Source of the DNA: a virus
Reading direction: 5' to 3' (one strand)
Length of the DNA: 24,323 nucleotides
IMG/VR virus record: IMGVR_UViG_3300032296_003505
Coordinates: 1-24,323 of that record
A program made the translations under genes and the position numbers. Each line of letters opens with the position of its first letter. The first letter of the stretch is position 1. The notes under the pieces were generated by a model that was not told where the DNA came from, searched no databases, and was given only the letters and a program-made list of their open reading frames with translations. Positions 17,414 through 24,323 of this stretch are shown here, in pieces.

Positions 17414-19716
17414 TGGCAAGACAAGTAGCTAACGTTGATATCATTACCGATAGCTTTGAAGTCTGGTTACTTCAGACAAACGAGCTGCTGAATGCTTTCT
17501 CAACGGAAATCATCACTGCCAACACGACTGTAGCGAATACTGGTAACTCGACGATTAGTCGTACCGCTCAGCTATGGGGTACATTTGGATCAAATAACGT
17601 TGTAGTTACTAATGCACTGCGTGGTGGCAACGTTAACGGTCTATCAGCAAATCTTGTTATTACTACGAATGCAACTGCCTATGTTGCTGCAGATGCCGGC
17701 ATTCGTGTTCTGGTCGGCAACAGCACGTCGAACAGCTTCATGAGTCCACTTGGTGTACATCTTGGCTTGGGAACTGCTAATTCTGTTGTAAACAGTAGTC
17801 TGATTATAACACAATCTAGTAGTACTGTCAACACGAATATTTCACCAACACGCATTCAAGTTGCAGATAGTACAACTACTGCAAATATGACTGCTAATGC
17901 TTTTAGCACCGGTTTGTTTGTTGGTAATACCACAATGGTGGCTATTGGTGCAAATGTGTTTGCAAATGCTACAACACTCTATGTTGGCAACTCGACGTTT
18001 GATAGTGCATTCGGCAACGGATCATGGACCGGTATTGCAAACCTAGTAATCACACCAACAAGTCATCTGACAATCGCTGGTGCTGCTAACGTAACATCGA
18101 ATGCTAACTTTGCAAATACAATTGATGTAACTGGCGCTGCAACACTGTCAAATACATTAACAGTTACCGGATTAACGACATTAAACGGTAACATGAATAC
18201 TCCAACAGCCAATGCAACCACGGCAATGAACGTTGGCGGTAACGTTAATCTGACAACAACTAGAATTACGGTTGGCACCGCAACAGTCAACACTTTCATT
18301 ACCTCGACTGCAATTGAAACTGATGGTACGCTAACGGTAAATGGTGCGGCATCAATGGCCAACACGCTTGTTGTGTCTGGTGCTGCTAACGTTCTTAGTA
18401 CTTTTGGTATAACTGGCGCTGCTAATGCTCTTAGTACTCTTGGTGTAACCGGCGCAGTTAACCTGGCAAACACACTTGGCGTTGTAGGTGCAACAACACT
18501 ATCAAATACATTAACAGTTACTGGTTTAACATCATTAAACGGTAACATGAATACGCCGACAGCTAACGCGACTACAGCAATCAATGTCGGTGCAAATGTT
18601 AACTTAACAACAACAAGTATTACTGTTGGTACCAGCGGTAGTAATACGTTTATTACAGCCGGAACTATCGATACAGATGGCACACTGGCCGTACTTGGCA
18701 CGACAACACTATCAAATACATTAACAGTTACTGGCAATGCTACACTTTCAAACACATTAAGTGTAGTCGGTGCGGCAAATCTTGCTAGTACTTTGGGTGT
18801 AGTCGGTGCTGTAACGTTATCAAATACACTTACTGTTACCGGACTTACAACATTAAACGGTAACATGAACACGCCGACAGCTAACGCAACTACGGCAGTC
18901 AATGTTGGTGCTAACGTTAATCTGACAACAACTAGAATTACGGTTGGTACCAGCGGCAGTAATACGTTTATCACTGCTGGAGCTATCGATACTGATGGTA
19001 CACTTGATGTAGCTGGTGCTACAACACTTTCAAATACTTTGACTGTAGCTGGTTTAGCATCACTGAATGGTAATGTAAATACTCCAACAGCCAACGCAAC
19101 CACGGCAATGAACGTTGGTGCCAATGTTAACTTAACAACAACAAGAATTACAGTCGGCAACGCATCAGTCAATACTTTCATTACCTCAACAGCAATCGAG
19201 ACTGACGGCACTCTAACCGCAAACGGTGCAACATCATTAGCTAATACTCTTGGTGTGGCTGGTGCTACAACTCTTTCGAATACTTTAAGTGTTGCTGGCC
19301 AGACAAACGTATTAACCACATTTGGTGTTGGCGGCGCAACTACTCTTGCCGGCACTCTTTCTGTCGGTGGTGTAACCACACTGCAAAACGAATACGTGAT
19401 TGATGTTTCTGCAAATGGAAACATCGGGACTACTATTGGGCCTGTTCTAGTTTACAGATTCCCGAAGGCCTCTTTCTCATCTGGTAAGTTCGAAGTTCAG
19501 GTGAAGAACGGTAACACTCAGCTTTCTGAACTAGTTCTTGCTCACGATGGTGGACTGAATGCTTTCGTAACAACATACGGTACTGTAGCTTCAAACGGCG
19601 CATCTTCTCCGTTAGGCACGTTTTCTGCAAACACAGACACGGCTAATGTAAATCTATATCTTGTACAGACTGTGGCAAACTCGGCGGTCAAAGTTGTAGC
19701 TCATCTAATTAAGTAA
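17413..19716 (+). CDS. Beta-repeat tail fibre protein
   Basis: This 767-residue product has a three-part fibre layout. The N-terminus ([20 protein letters not shown], then IITANTT) resembles the virion-attachment start seen in marine phage fibres. Residues about 229-652 are nested repeats: 12-residue units of [12 protein letters not shown] type alternate with four 58-residue blocks starting [19 protein letters not shown]. The C-terminus ([46 protein letters not shown]) matches a conserved distal domain of marine myovirus fibres. The sequence is rich in Thr, Asn, Ala and Gly, as expected for a trimeric beta shaft. The SD-like AGGA lies 8 bases before the ATG, and the start overlaps the previous stop. 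It is probably a long structural fibre used in host recognition; the receptor is unknown. Confidence 0.85.
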   Translation: MARQVANVDIITDSFEVWLLQTNELLNAFSTEIITANTTVANTGNSTISRTAQLWGTFGSNNVVVTNALRGGNVNGLSANLVITTNATAYVAADAGIRVLVGNSTSNSFMSPLGVHLGLGTANSVVNSSLIITQSSSTVNTNISPTRIQVADSTTTANMTANAFSTGLFVGNTTMVAIGANVFANATTLYVGNSTFDSAFGNGSWTGIANLVITPTSHLTIAGAANVTSNANFANTIDVTGAATLSNTLTVTGLTTLNGNMNTPTANATTAMNVGGNVNLTTTRITVGTATVNTFITSTAIETDGTLTVNGAASMANTLVVSGAANVLSTFGITGAANALSTLGVTGAVNLANTLGVVGATTLSNTLTVTGLTSLNGNMNTPTANATTAINVGANVNLTTTSITVGTSGSNTFITAGTIDTDGTLAVLGTTTLSNTLTVTGNATLSNTLSVVGAANLASTLGVVGAVTLSNTLTVTGLTTLNGNMNTPTANATTAVNVGANVNLTTTRITVGTSGSNTFITAGAIDTDGTLDVAGATTLSNTLTVAGLASLNGNVNTPTANATTAMNVGANVNLTTTRITVGNASVNTFITSTAIETDGTLTANGATSLANTLGVAGATTLSNTLSVAGQTNVLTTFGVGGATTLAGTLSVGGVTTLQNEYVIDVSANGNIGTTIGPVLVYRFPKASFSSGKFEVQVKNGNTQLSELVLAHDGGLNAFVTTYGTVASNGASSPLGTFSANTDTANVNLYLVQTVANSAVKVVAHLIK
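18097..19368 (+). repeat. Nested 36-bp and 174-bp coding repeats
   Basis: Four 174-bp blocks (58 residues, each starting GL[TA][TS]LNGN) lie at 18169-18342, 18523-18696, 18841-19014 and 19051-19224. The spaces between them are filled exactly by 36-bp units (12 residues, G-[AVNTQ]-x-x-L-x-x-T-L/F-x-V-x): two before the first block, then five, four and one between blocks, and four after the last. No leftover bases remain. The different unit numbers suggest gain and loss by recombination between copies. Confidence 0.9.
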
Positions 19717-19723
19717 GGTTGAC

Positions 19724-21109
19724 ATGGCAAATACAAATTTTAAAGTAGATAATGGACTTCTAGTAACAGGCGGGGATTCGCTATTCCAGGCAAATGTTAC
19801 TGTGAATGCGCATGTTCTTGTCAGACAGACACTTGCAGTCAACGGAGATCTTACGGTCACCGGCAATCTTACATTCAATAATACTTCAATCAGTGGTGAA
19901 TTAATTCCAACTGCAAATGGTGTTCTTCTTGGTAATACTACAAGAACATTCACGATATCTGCAGACAATGTAAGTCTTTCGAATTCTATTGTGAATGCTA
20001 ACGGAACACAGATTAACATTCGTGCTCTATCTGGTGTTGTAGCAAACAGTTCTGGTCTGACCGTTAATGCTTCGGCGATTTCAAATGGTGTATTGAATAT
20101 TGGCCAGGGCGGTACAAACGCAACAACTCGTGATGCTGGTCTAAACAATCTTCTACCAACACAGAATGTTGCTGTCTCCGGCTATTATCTAAGAACAAAT
20201 GGTTCAAATACTTCTTGGGTAGATGGAATTGGTTTTACTGGATCACGTGGTGCTACTGGATTCACCGGATCTGTCGGTGCCCAGGGTTCGCAGGGTCCAA
20301 TTGGATTCACTGGATCTGCCGGTATTAATGGCACTAATGGTGCGGCCGGTCCTACTGGATCAATCGGTCCTACTGGTCCTCAGGGAGCTCAGGGCCCAAT
20401 TGGATTCACTGGATCTGCCGGTATTAATGGCACCAATGGAGCTCCAGGACCGACGGGTCTAACAGGACCACAGGGTGCTACTGGTCCGCAGGGTCCAATT
20501 GGATTTACTGGTTCAGCTGGTATTAATGGAACAAACGGTGCAACTGGCCCTACAGGTCCAACAGGACCACAGGGTGCTACTGGACCGCAGGGTTCAATTG
20601 GATTTACAGGTTCTCAGGGAGCACAAGGACCACAGGGAGCTCAGGGCCTACAGGGACCGGCAGGACCTGTAGGACCGGTTGGTCCTCAAGGAGCTCAGGG
20701 CCCTCAAGGAACACAGGGTCCAATCGGATTTACAGGTTCTCAGGGAGCACAAGGACCACAAGGAGCTCAGGGACCACAAGGCGCCCAAGGTCCACAGGGT
20801 GCTCAGGGCGCCCAGGGTCCAATTGGATTTACAGGATCTCAAGGTGCTCAGGGACCACAGGGACCACAGGGTCTACAAGGACCGGCCGGACCGGCAGGAC
20901 CGGCAGGACCAGCGGGCCCCGCTGGTCCGCAAGGACCACAGGGTGCACAGGGCGCGACCGGCTTCACAGGATCTCAAGGAAATCCTGCATCTGCCGCTGC
21001 TCCAATTCTTCGTCACGTGACCGGTGGATATACCGGAGGCGGACAGGTGTTTGTGTCTGGATCAGCTCCAACCGCTTCGGCTGCTGGTGACATTTGGATT
21101 CAAATCTAA
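19724..21109 (+). CDS. Collagen-like tail fibre protein
   Basis: This 461-residue product has a beta-type N-terminal region ([40 protein letters not shown]) related in style to the 17413 fibre. [20 protein letters not shown] motif near residues 127-145 is like the GGTGATTAAGA-type motif common in phage fibres. Residues 170-421 form an uninterrupted collagen-like G-X-Y domain of 84 triplets. A short C-terminal tail ends [17 protein letters not shown]. Phage collagen-like segments are known to form rigid triple-helical rods, so this is probably a trimeric fibre shaft with a small tip. The ATG follows the previous stop by 7 bases with TAAGG overlapping that stop. The stop overlaps the next start in TAATG. 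Confidence 0.88.
   Translation: MANTNFKVDNGLLVTGGDSLFQANVTVNAHVLVRQTLAVNGDLTVTGNLTFNNTSISGELIPTANGVLLGNTTRTFTISADNVSLSNSIVNANGTQINIRALSGVVANSSGLTVNASAISNGVLNIGQGGTNATTRDAGLNNLLPTQNVAVSGYYLRTNGSNTSWVDGIGFTGSRGATGFTGSVGAQGSQGPIGFTGSAGINGTNGAAGPTGSIGPTGPQGAQGPIGFTGSAGINGTNGAPGPTGLTGPQGATGPQGPIGFTGSAGINGTNGATGPTGPTGPQGATGPQGSIGFTGSQGAQGPQGAQGLQGPAGPVGPVGPQGAQGPQGTQGPIGFTGSQGAQGPQGAQGPQGAQGPQGAQGAQGPIGFTGSQGAQGPQGPQGLQGPAGPAGPAGPAGPAGPQGPQGAQGATGFTGSQGNPASAAAPILRHVTGGYTGGGQVFVSGSAPTASAAGDIWIQI
20231..20986 (+). repeat. Collagen-like G-X-Y domain, 84 triplets, 99-bp higher period
   Basis: All 84 triplets keep glycine with no break. The higher-order unit G-[PS]-I-GFTGS recurs every 99 bp (11 triplets) at 20297, 20396, 20495 and about 20594, with two more copies later at altered spacing. 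By my count Thr fills the Y position in 20 triplets and Gln in 35. Thr is concentrated in the first half and Gln in the second. The only charged residue in the domain is the Arg of triplet 2. Confidence 0.95.
20906..20928 (+). other. Perfect 10-bp GC-rich inverted repeat inside the collagen region
   Basis: The arms GGACCAGCGG (20906-20915) and CCGCTGGTCC (20919-20928) are exactly complementary around a GCC loop. The repeat encodes part of the GPAGPAGPQ run. No T-tract follows, so it is not a standard terminator. It may be a by-product of Gly-Pro-Ala codons. Confidence 0.6.
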
Positions 21110-21633
21110 TGGCAATGCACACTTGGAATGGATCATCATGGGTAACAGTAAACCAGAATACTCAAGCCGGGGGCGATAGAGGACTGGCAGTGTGGGACGG
21201 TGGAAGTTGGTTAAATGCTTCTAATGCTAAAGTATGGAACGGATCCGCATGGAAAGGCTTCTTAGATAATGTAAGTTTTGGTGGCGTTTCAGCCCAAGCT
21301 ACTGGTTTCGGACTAAAAACTTGTGTTTTTGAAATGTATACCAGTGGAGTCTGGGGTTATACTCAAGGAGCAACAGGCAATATAGTATACGGAGCATACA
21401 ATTGGTTAGCAAACAGTGATAATGCTAGCCAATATGAAATTATTGCAACACAAACATCTGGCACGACAGTAATCGGAACTTTAAATACATGGGTGAGTTT
21501 TCCTGCATCATGGTACATTCAAGATACTAGTGATGCTAGTGCTGTTCTTGCCATTTCAATAAGACATGCTACTACTCAAACACTTTTAGTAGACAGCGCG
21601 TCAGTTAGTTTAAGTATTGTTTCATTCGAGTAA
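21109..21633 (+). CDS. Small Trp-motif virion protein, probable fibre tip or fibre-associated
   Basis: With the ATG at 21109 the product has 174 residues; I chose this over a TTG 15 bases upstream because it makes the TAATG overlap used throughout this operon. Three W-[ND]-G-[SG]-[SA]-W motifs occur at residues 6-11, 29-34 and 43-48, and the first resembles the WNGSAWV repeat found at the ends of many phage fibre proteins. The rest is a beta-rich domain (FGLKTCVFEMYTSGVWGYTQ, later SVSLSIVSFE) that I do not recognise. The previous gene ends GDIWIQI, the motif that normally precedes WNGSxW in a single protein, so this may be the detached distal part of the collagen fibre. No signal peptide is seen. 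Function is inferred from context. Confidence 0.7.
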   Translation: MAMHTWNGSSWVTVNQNTQAGGDRGLAVWDGGSWLNASNAKVWNGSAWKGFLDNVSFGGVSAQATGFGLKTCVFEMYTSGVWGYTQGATGNIVYGAYNWLANSDNASQYEIIATQTSGTTVIGTLNTWVSFPASWYIQDTSDASAVLAISIRHATTQTLLVDSASVSLSIVSFE

Positions 21634-21643
21634 GAGAATATAG

Positions 21644-21973
21644 ATGGCAATTAAAGCAAATATAGTAATCGATCAAGGAACAACCTTTCAGACGTCAATC
21701 AACGTGACTGACGACGAAGAGAATCCTGTCGATCTTACTGGGTATTCAGCGGCCGCTCAGATGAGGAAGCACTATACTTCTTCAAACGCCTTCTCTTTTA
21801 CTACTTCGATTTCACCGTCTCTTGGTATCGTAACACTATCGATGACAGCAAATATCACGAACACAATTACACCTGGTAGATACATGTACGACTGCGAACT
21901 CACAGATCCAAACGGTGCTGTGAGTCGACTTATTGAAGGTATTGTAACGGTAACACCAGGAGTGACAAGATGA
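21644..21973 (+). CDS. Small beta-domain structural protein
   Basis: This 109-residue protein has the pattern of small phage fibre- or baseplate-associated beta domains: an opening IDQGTTFQTSINVTDDEENP, then VDLTGYSAAAQMRKHYTSS, a LGIVTLSMTANITNTI strand region, and PGRYMYDCELTDPNG near the end. The order (F..S..V.D..G.PVDLTGY.A..Q.R, then PG.Y.YD..L) recalls BppU-type N-terminal and related marine phage domains, though I cannot confirm homology. TAAGAG overlapping the previous stop could act as the ribosome binding site. Its end overlaps the following gene in ATGA, so the two are probably translated together. A role as a fibre adaptor or accessory virion protein is likely from position. Confidence 0.7.
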   Translation: MAIKANIVIDQGTTFQTSINVTDDEENPVDLTGYSAAAQMRKHYTSSNAFSFTTSISPSLGIVTLSMTANITNTITPGRYMYDCELTDPNGAVSRLIEGIVTVTPGVTR

Positions 21974-22245
21974 CTTTTAACGTAAGAGTAAATCCGAATC
22001 CTGAAACAAAAATCGTTGCTAAGGTTACAAACAATAATGGAGTGCTTTCTTCGGGCACTCCAGTTACTGTTAAAAACCAGTTCCGTGAATATCAGATCAA
22101 TAGCATCGAGGATCTACCAAACGTAGATGAGATAGATGTCGGCAGTGGATCTACACTAGTGTTTAATGCTAGCACTAACAAATATGAAGTAAAGCCGCTC
22201 GACGCTACTAACATCATCGGAATTATTGATGGCGGAGAGTTTTAA
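21970..22245 (+). CDS. Small fibre-associated protein, last gene of the rightward unit
   Basis: The 91-residue product contains IEDLPNVDEIDVGSGSTLVF followed by NASTNKYEVKPLD and ends IIGIIDGGEF. The L-x-x-V-D...G-S-x-L-V-[FY]-N-A-x-[TS]-x-K-[YF]-E motif is frequent at the C-terminal part of marine phage fibres and in small proteins near them. The N-terminus (TFNVRVNPNPETKIVAKVTN) is beta-like. A strong SD-like AGGAG about 8 bases before the ATG and the ATGA overlap support the start. Only 5 bp separate its stop from the stop of the leftward methyltransferase gene. I do not know its molecular role. Confidence 0.68.
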   Translation: MTFNVRVNPNPETKIVAKVTNNNGVLSSGTPVTVKNQFREYQINSIEDLPNVDEIDVGSGSTLVFNASTNKYEVKPLDATNIIGIIDGGEF

Positions 22246-22250
22246 ACCAT

Positions 22251-22892
22251 TCATCCTGCAAACGCAAAGATGGTATCATCACCGATCGTGTCAATAATTC
22301 TATAATTGAATCTATCTTCAAGTATATCAAGAACGTCTTCGTTGTCGTGCTTTCTTTCACAGCTAATGATTGGATGATATTGTTTAATGGTTTGTTCCGC
22401 TCCAATAAGAGCGTATCTCTCATAACCTTCAATATCCAGTTGCATGAATCCACAGTCTTTTAAAGCTAATGAGTCAATAGTTACTGTCGGAATTTTAGAT
22501 CCTTCAACAACTCTTCCCATTCCTCTGTTATGATTACATAGACTAATGGCATCAACCAACCCCGGTTTTTCACCGAGAGCAGCTTGCATCTTTATAATGT
22601 TTTCTTTCTGGCAGTTGTTCACCAAACAAAAGAAGTGCAGCGGATCTGGCTCAAAAGTATAGACCATATCAAAATGTTCTGATAGAAGCCGTGGATACAT
22701 ACCCTGAAGTCCACCAGCCTGAATGCAAACACTTCTATTGGTCACGTGTTTAAGCCAACAATCTCGATGGCCATTTAGCCAATCTTCCTTGGGCCAACGA
22801 AAACCTTCCCAGTCTTCTGCAATCCAAAGCCACGGTCCAATATTATCAATTTTTTCATGGACAACGTGAAAGAGATGATGATATTCACGCAT
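22251..22892 (-). CDS. FkbM-like SAM-dependent methyltransferase
   Basis: The product (213 residues from the ATG at 22892) has the FkbM-family order: a cofactor-binding motif I at 56-64 (CIQAGGLQG), VYTFEPDP at 77-84, and TIDSLALKDCGFMQLDIEGY from about 138, where D153, E155 and E158 match the usual D-x-E-G-x-E. FkbM enzymes typically O-methylate sugars or polyketides. Motif I lacks the usual Asp, having Q58 instead; I recall this IQAGG form in marine viral relatives. I prefer 22892 to the more upstream ATG at 22940 because it overlaps the stop of the preceding glycosyltransferase by 8 bases and has an AGGA upstream, while the longer start lies deep in that gene without one. It probably methylates a glycan made by the two neighbouring transferases. 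Confidence 0.85.
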   Translation of the reverse strand: MREYHHLFHVVHEKIDNIGPWLWIAEDWEGFRWPKEDWLNGHRDCWLKHVTNRSVCIQAGGLQGMYPRLLSEHFDMVYTFEPDPLHFFCLVNNCQKENIIKMQAALGEKPGLVDAISLCNHNRGMGRVVEGSKIPTVTIDSLALKDCGFMQLDIEGYERYALIGAEQTIKQYHPIISCERKHDNEDVLDILEDRFNYRIIDTIGDDTIFAFAG

Positions 22893-23511
22893 TTGGAATG
22901 TTATCCTGCCATTCGAATTTATTAGTTTTAAGCTCAACATGCATAGTGGTTGAACCGATATGACCGCAAAGGATCGAAGGATCGCACCAGAGCTTGAATC
23001 CCTTGTTCATTGCTTTCTTACAGAAGTCTGTGTCTTCACTAATCGTGTTGCCATGATCGAGTGCTGGATGATACTCAAACTGCGGATAACCAATTCCTGC
23101 AATCACCTCTTTCTTAACAAGAACACAACCGAATCCACAACCACCGATTGGAACCAGTGGTTGACCATAGATCTGTTCGATCGTCATACGCTGTTGGTTT
23201 AAATCGTAGATCTCAATTGCCTGCGGCTCAAGTCTCTGACGATACACCCCGGCCACAAGATCCACATCATGGGTTAGCAGTTTCTTCAATGTGTCAGGAG
23301 GAAACGTGATATCATGATCTACCGAGAACAGGTAATCGTATCCACGAACGACCCAGTCACAGATCAGATTACGAACCTGATCGACTCGATATCCATAGAA
23401 GTATTGAAAGGTCGTTTCATATCCTTCTGGAATTTCCAAGTCATAGATTGACTTAAACGTATCTGCCTCGATATAACGAGCAGTAGGAATTGCAATTAGG
23501 ATCTTTTTCAT
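22885..23511 (-). CDS. GT-A type glycosyltransferase
   Basis: This 208-residue protein has a compact GT-A layout. The N-terminal strand KKILIAIPTAR replaces the usual PxYN start. SVDHDITFPPDTL at 63-75 gives the metal/nucleotide-sugar D-x-D (D65, D67). A D-V-D-L-V-A-G-V-Y-R-Q-R stretch follows at 82-93, then a GGCGFGCVLVKKEV block. SEDTDFCKKAMNKGFKLWCD near 158-177 contains the likely catalytic acid region (E159, D160), followed by a C-G-H-I-G (182-186). Similar short transferases occur in large marine phages. Its start overlaps the stop of the upstream GT2 gene in ATGA, and its end overlaps the FkbM gene, so all three are probably one transcript. The sugar and acceptor cannot be read from sequence. 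Confidence 0.85.
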   Translation of the reverse strand: MKKILIAIPTARYIEADTFKSIYDLEIPEGYETTFQYFYGYRVDQVRNLICDWVVRGYDYLFSVDHDITFPPDTLKKLLTHDVDLVAGVYRQRLEPQAIEIYDLNQQRMTIEQIYGQPLVPIGGCGFGCVLVKKEVIAGIGYPQFEYHPALDHGNTISEDTDFCKKAMNKGFKLWCDPSILCGHIGSTTMHVELKTNKFEWQDNIPNA

Positions 23512-24323
23512 AACGGTCTCAAATCAATCTGTCCTGGGATAAACGGAGAATTATTTAGTACCTTGGCAGCAGTCTTATTCTGTTCTTCTGCATTTACTTT
23601 ATAATCATTCAGTGGATTTGCATCGTTGTAATGATACACAATATCAGGAATGCAAACAACTCTATCTGGTTCTGCTGCTTCAATCATCGCATAGAATACC
23701 GCAGTATCACCACCGGCCTTTAGCCAATTCCCATTCTCATCTTTAAAGGCTGAATCGCCGTGAGCGGCAAGATGATATCTCATAAGATGAGCACTGAACG
23801 TACGCAGGTGAGTGTATGGCATGTTCCAGTTAAACTTATAATTACGATAAGCTCTATTTGCTTTCACTTCCTGAGGATATTCTTGAGCAATCAAAGGAAT
23901 GTTATCTACTACTGACCAACACGATCCGTAGGTAAATTCTGCTCCATCATTATAGATGTTATTGTACTTATCAAAGAGACTTGGATCGTTGACAAGCCAA
24001 TCATCACCATCAAGAAGCATAATAATATCAGAACTGTACTGACTCGCAATATTTTTTACTTGGTTCGCTACAGCACCACAATTTTGTTCGTTGCTAATAA
24101 CAATAAACTTTCCTTGAATCTCTTGTGGTAATCTATCGATGACCTGACACGCAATCTTATGTGTATCATCTGTCGAGTTATCGTCGATGATATACATCTC
24201 ATAGTTTGAATAATTTTGTTGAGCAACCGAAAGAATGCATCGCTCAATATATTTTTCAGCGTTATAGACAGGTGTGACTACAATAATAGTATTTTCATCA
24301 TTCTTTGGTTCTACTATCTCTTC
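23508..24323 (-). CDS. GT2 family glycosyltransferase, 5' end outside the window
   Basis: The frame stays open to the right edge, so the gene extends beyond the in-frame ATG at 24197. That ATG falls inside the fold and is not the true start. The 271 visible residues begin with a short linker, then TIIVVTPVYNAEKYIERCIL (12-31), the classic GT2 nucleotide-binding start, DDNSTDDT at 47-54 and LLDGDDW at 103-109 with the D-x-D metal site. A later block AGGDTAVFYAMIEAAEP is consistent with the acceptor-side/catalytic region. The final part (VVCIPDIVYHYNDANPLNDY) is typical of viral GT2 enzymes. It is the most upstream visible gene of a leftward operon and overlaps the next gene by ATGA. Whether another domain lies before residue 1 cannot be seen. 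Confidence 0.88.
   Translation of the reverse strand, partial: EEIVEPKNDENTIIVVTPVYNAEKYIERCILSVAQQNYSNYEMYIIDDNSTDDTHKIACQVIDRLPQEIQGKFIVISNEQNCGAVANQVKNIASQYSSDIIMLLDGDDWLVNDPSLFDKYNNIYNDGAEFTYGSCWSVVDNIPLIAQEYPQEVKANRAYRNYKFNWNMPYTHLRTFSAHLMRYHLAAHGDSAFKDENGNWLKAGGDTAVFYAMIEAAEPDRVVCIPDIVYHYNDANPLNDYKVNAEEQNKTAAKVLNNSPFIPGQIDLRPL

Noticed and set aside
18063-19424. 453-codon open frame on the minus strand
   Set aside because: It spans exactly the nested repeats of the fibre gene; repetition of stop-free antisense codons keeps the frame open. Its product is a low-complexity Val/Pro/Thr string with no recognisable domain.
19705-20148. 147-codon antisense open frame
   Set aside because: It lies opposite the N-terminal domain of the collagen fibre gene, has no family resemblance, and would run against the dense rightward operon.
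20231-20986. Possible CRISPR-like regular repeats
   Set aside because: The regular spacing comes from collagen-coding DNA; there are no conserved palindromic repeats with unique spacers.
20223-21020. Open frames of 64-113 codons in other frames of the collagen region
   Set aside because: G-X-Y codon repeats rarely give stops in any frame; the products are Leu/Arg/Asp- or Ser/Leu-rich strings with no fold, unlike the clear collagen pattern in the main frame.
21094-21108. TTG start 15 bases upstream for the Trp-motif gene
   Set aside because: The ATG at 21109 forms the same TAATG overlap seen at several other junctions and begins the recognisable part of the protein.
22893-22940. Longer start for the FkbM methyltransferase
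   Set aside because: It would overlap the glycosyltransferase by 56 bases without a ribosome binding site, and the added residues show no family match.
22960-23202. 80-codon rightward open frame
   Set aside because: It is opposite the GT-A glycosyltransferase, whose motifs are clear; the shadow has no recognisable features.

Overview
The window looks like a late structural region from a marine T4-like (cyanophage-type) contractile-tailed phage genome, or a metagenomic fragment of one. Three things point to this: a gp25-gp6-gp8 baseplate-wedge gene order with very large structural proteins in between, repeat-rich fibre proteins with end domains typical of marine myoviruses, and a virus-type glycosyltransferase/FkbM methyltransferase group on the opposite strand. 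No tRNA, integrase, transposase or CRISPR array is visible. The host cannot be named; base composition is moderately AT-rich throughout.

Layout. Positions 18-9660 carry baseplate-wedge genes: gp25-like, gp6-like, a 1671-residue protein in the position T4 uses for gp7, and a gp8-like protein enlarged by an internal insertion. Positions 9665-17413 carry a 1802-residue DUF4815-type protein, a 699-residue structural protein that looks like a domain often fused to DUF4815 proteins, and a 69-residue conserved small protein. Positions 17413-22245 hold fibre and receptor-end genes: a 767-residue beta-repeat fibre, a 461-residue collagen-like fibre, a 174-residue Trp-motif protein and two small probable fibre-associated proteins. 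All of these read rightward and almost all are butted or overlapped (TAATG or ATGA junctions), so they probably form one late transcription unit or a few overlapping ones. The only sizeable gap (31 bp, before 15105) holds a late-promoter-like AATAAATA and a strong ribosome binding site.

Positions 22251-24323 read leftward and meet the fibre genes tail to tail with 5 bp between stop codons. They encode a GT2 glycosyltransferase (running off the right edge), a second GT-A-type glycosyltransferase and an FkbM-like methyltransferase, overlapped as an operon. Such cassettes probably make or cap a glycan; because the neighbour is a Thr-containing collagen-like fibre, glycosylation of virion fibres is a reasonable but unproven idea.

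The most interesting signals are: a beta-rich module repeated many times across two different giant structural proteins; a nested 12-residue/58-residue repeat in the fibre at 17413; an uninterrupted 84-triplet, nearly uncharged collagen domain with a 99-bp higher-order period; a GDIW...WNGSxW end module that appears split across a stop/start overlap; and late-promoter-like motifs that all fall shortly before gene starts.
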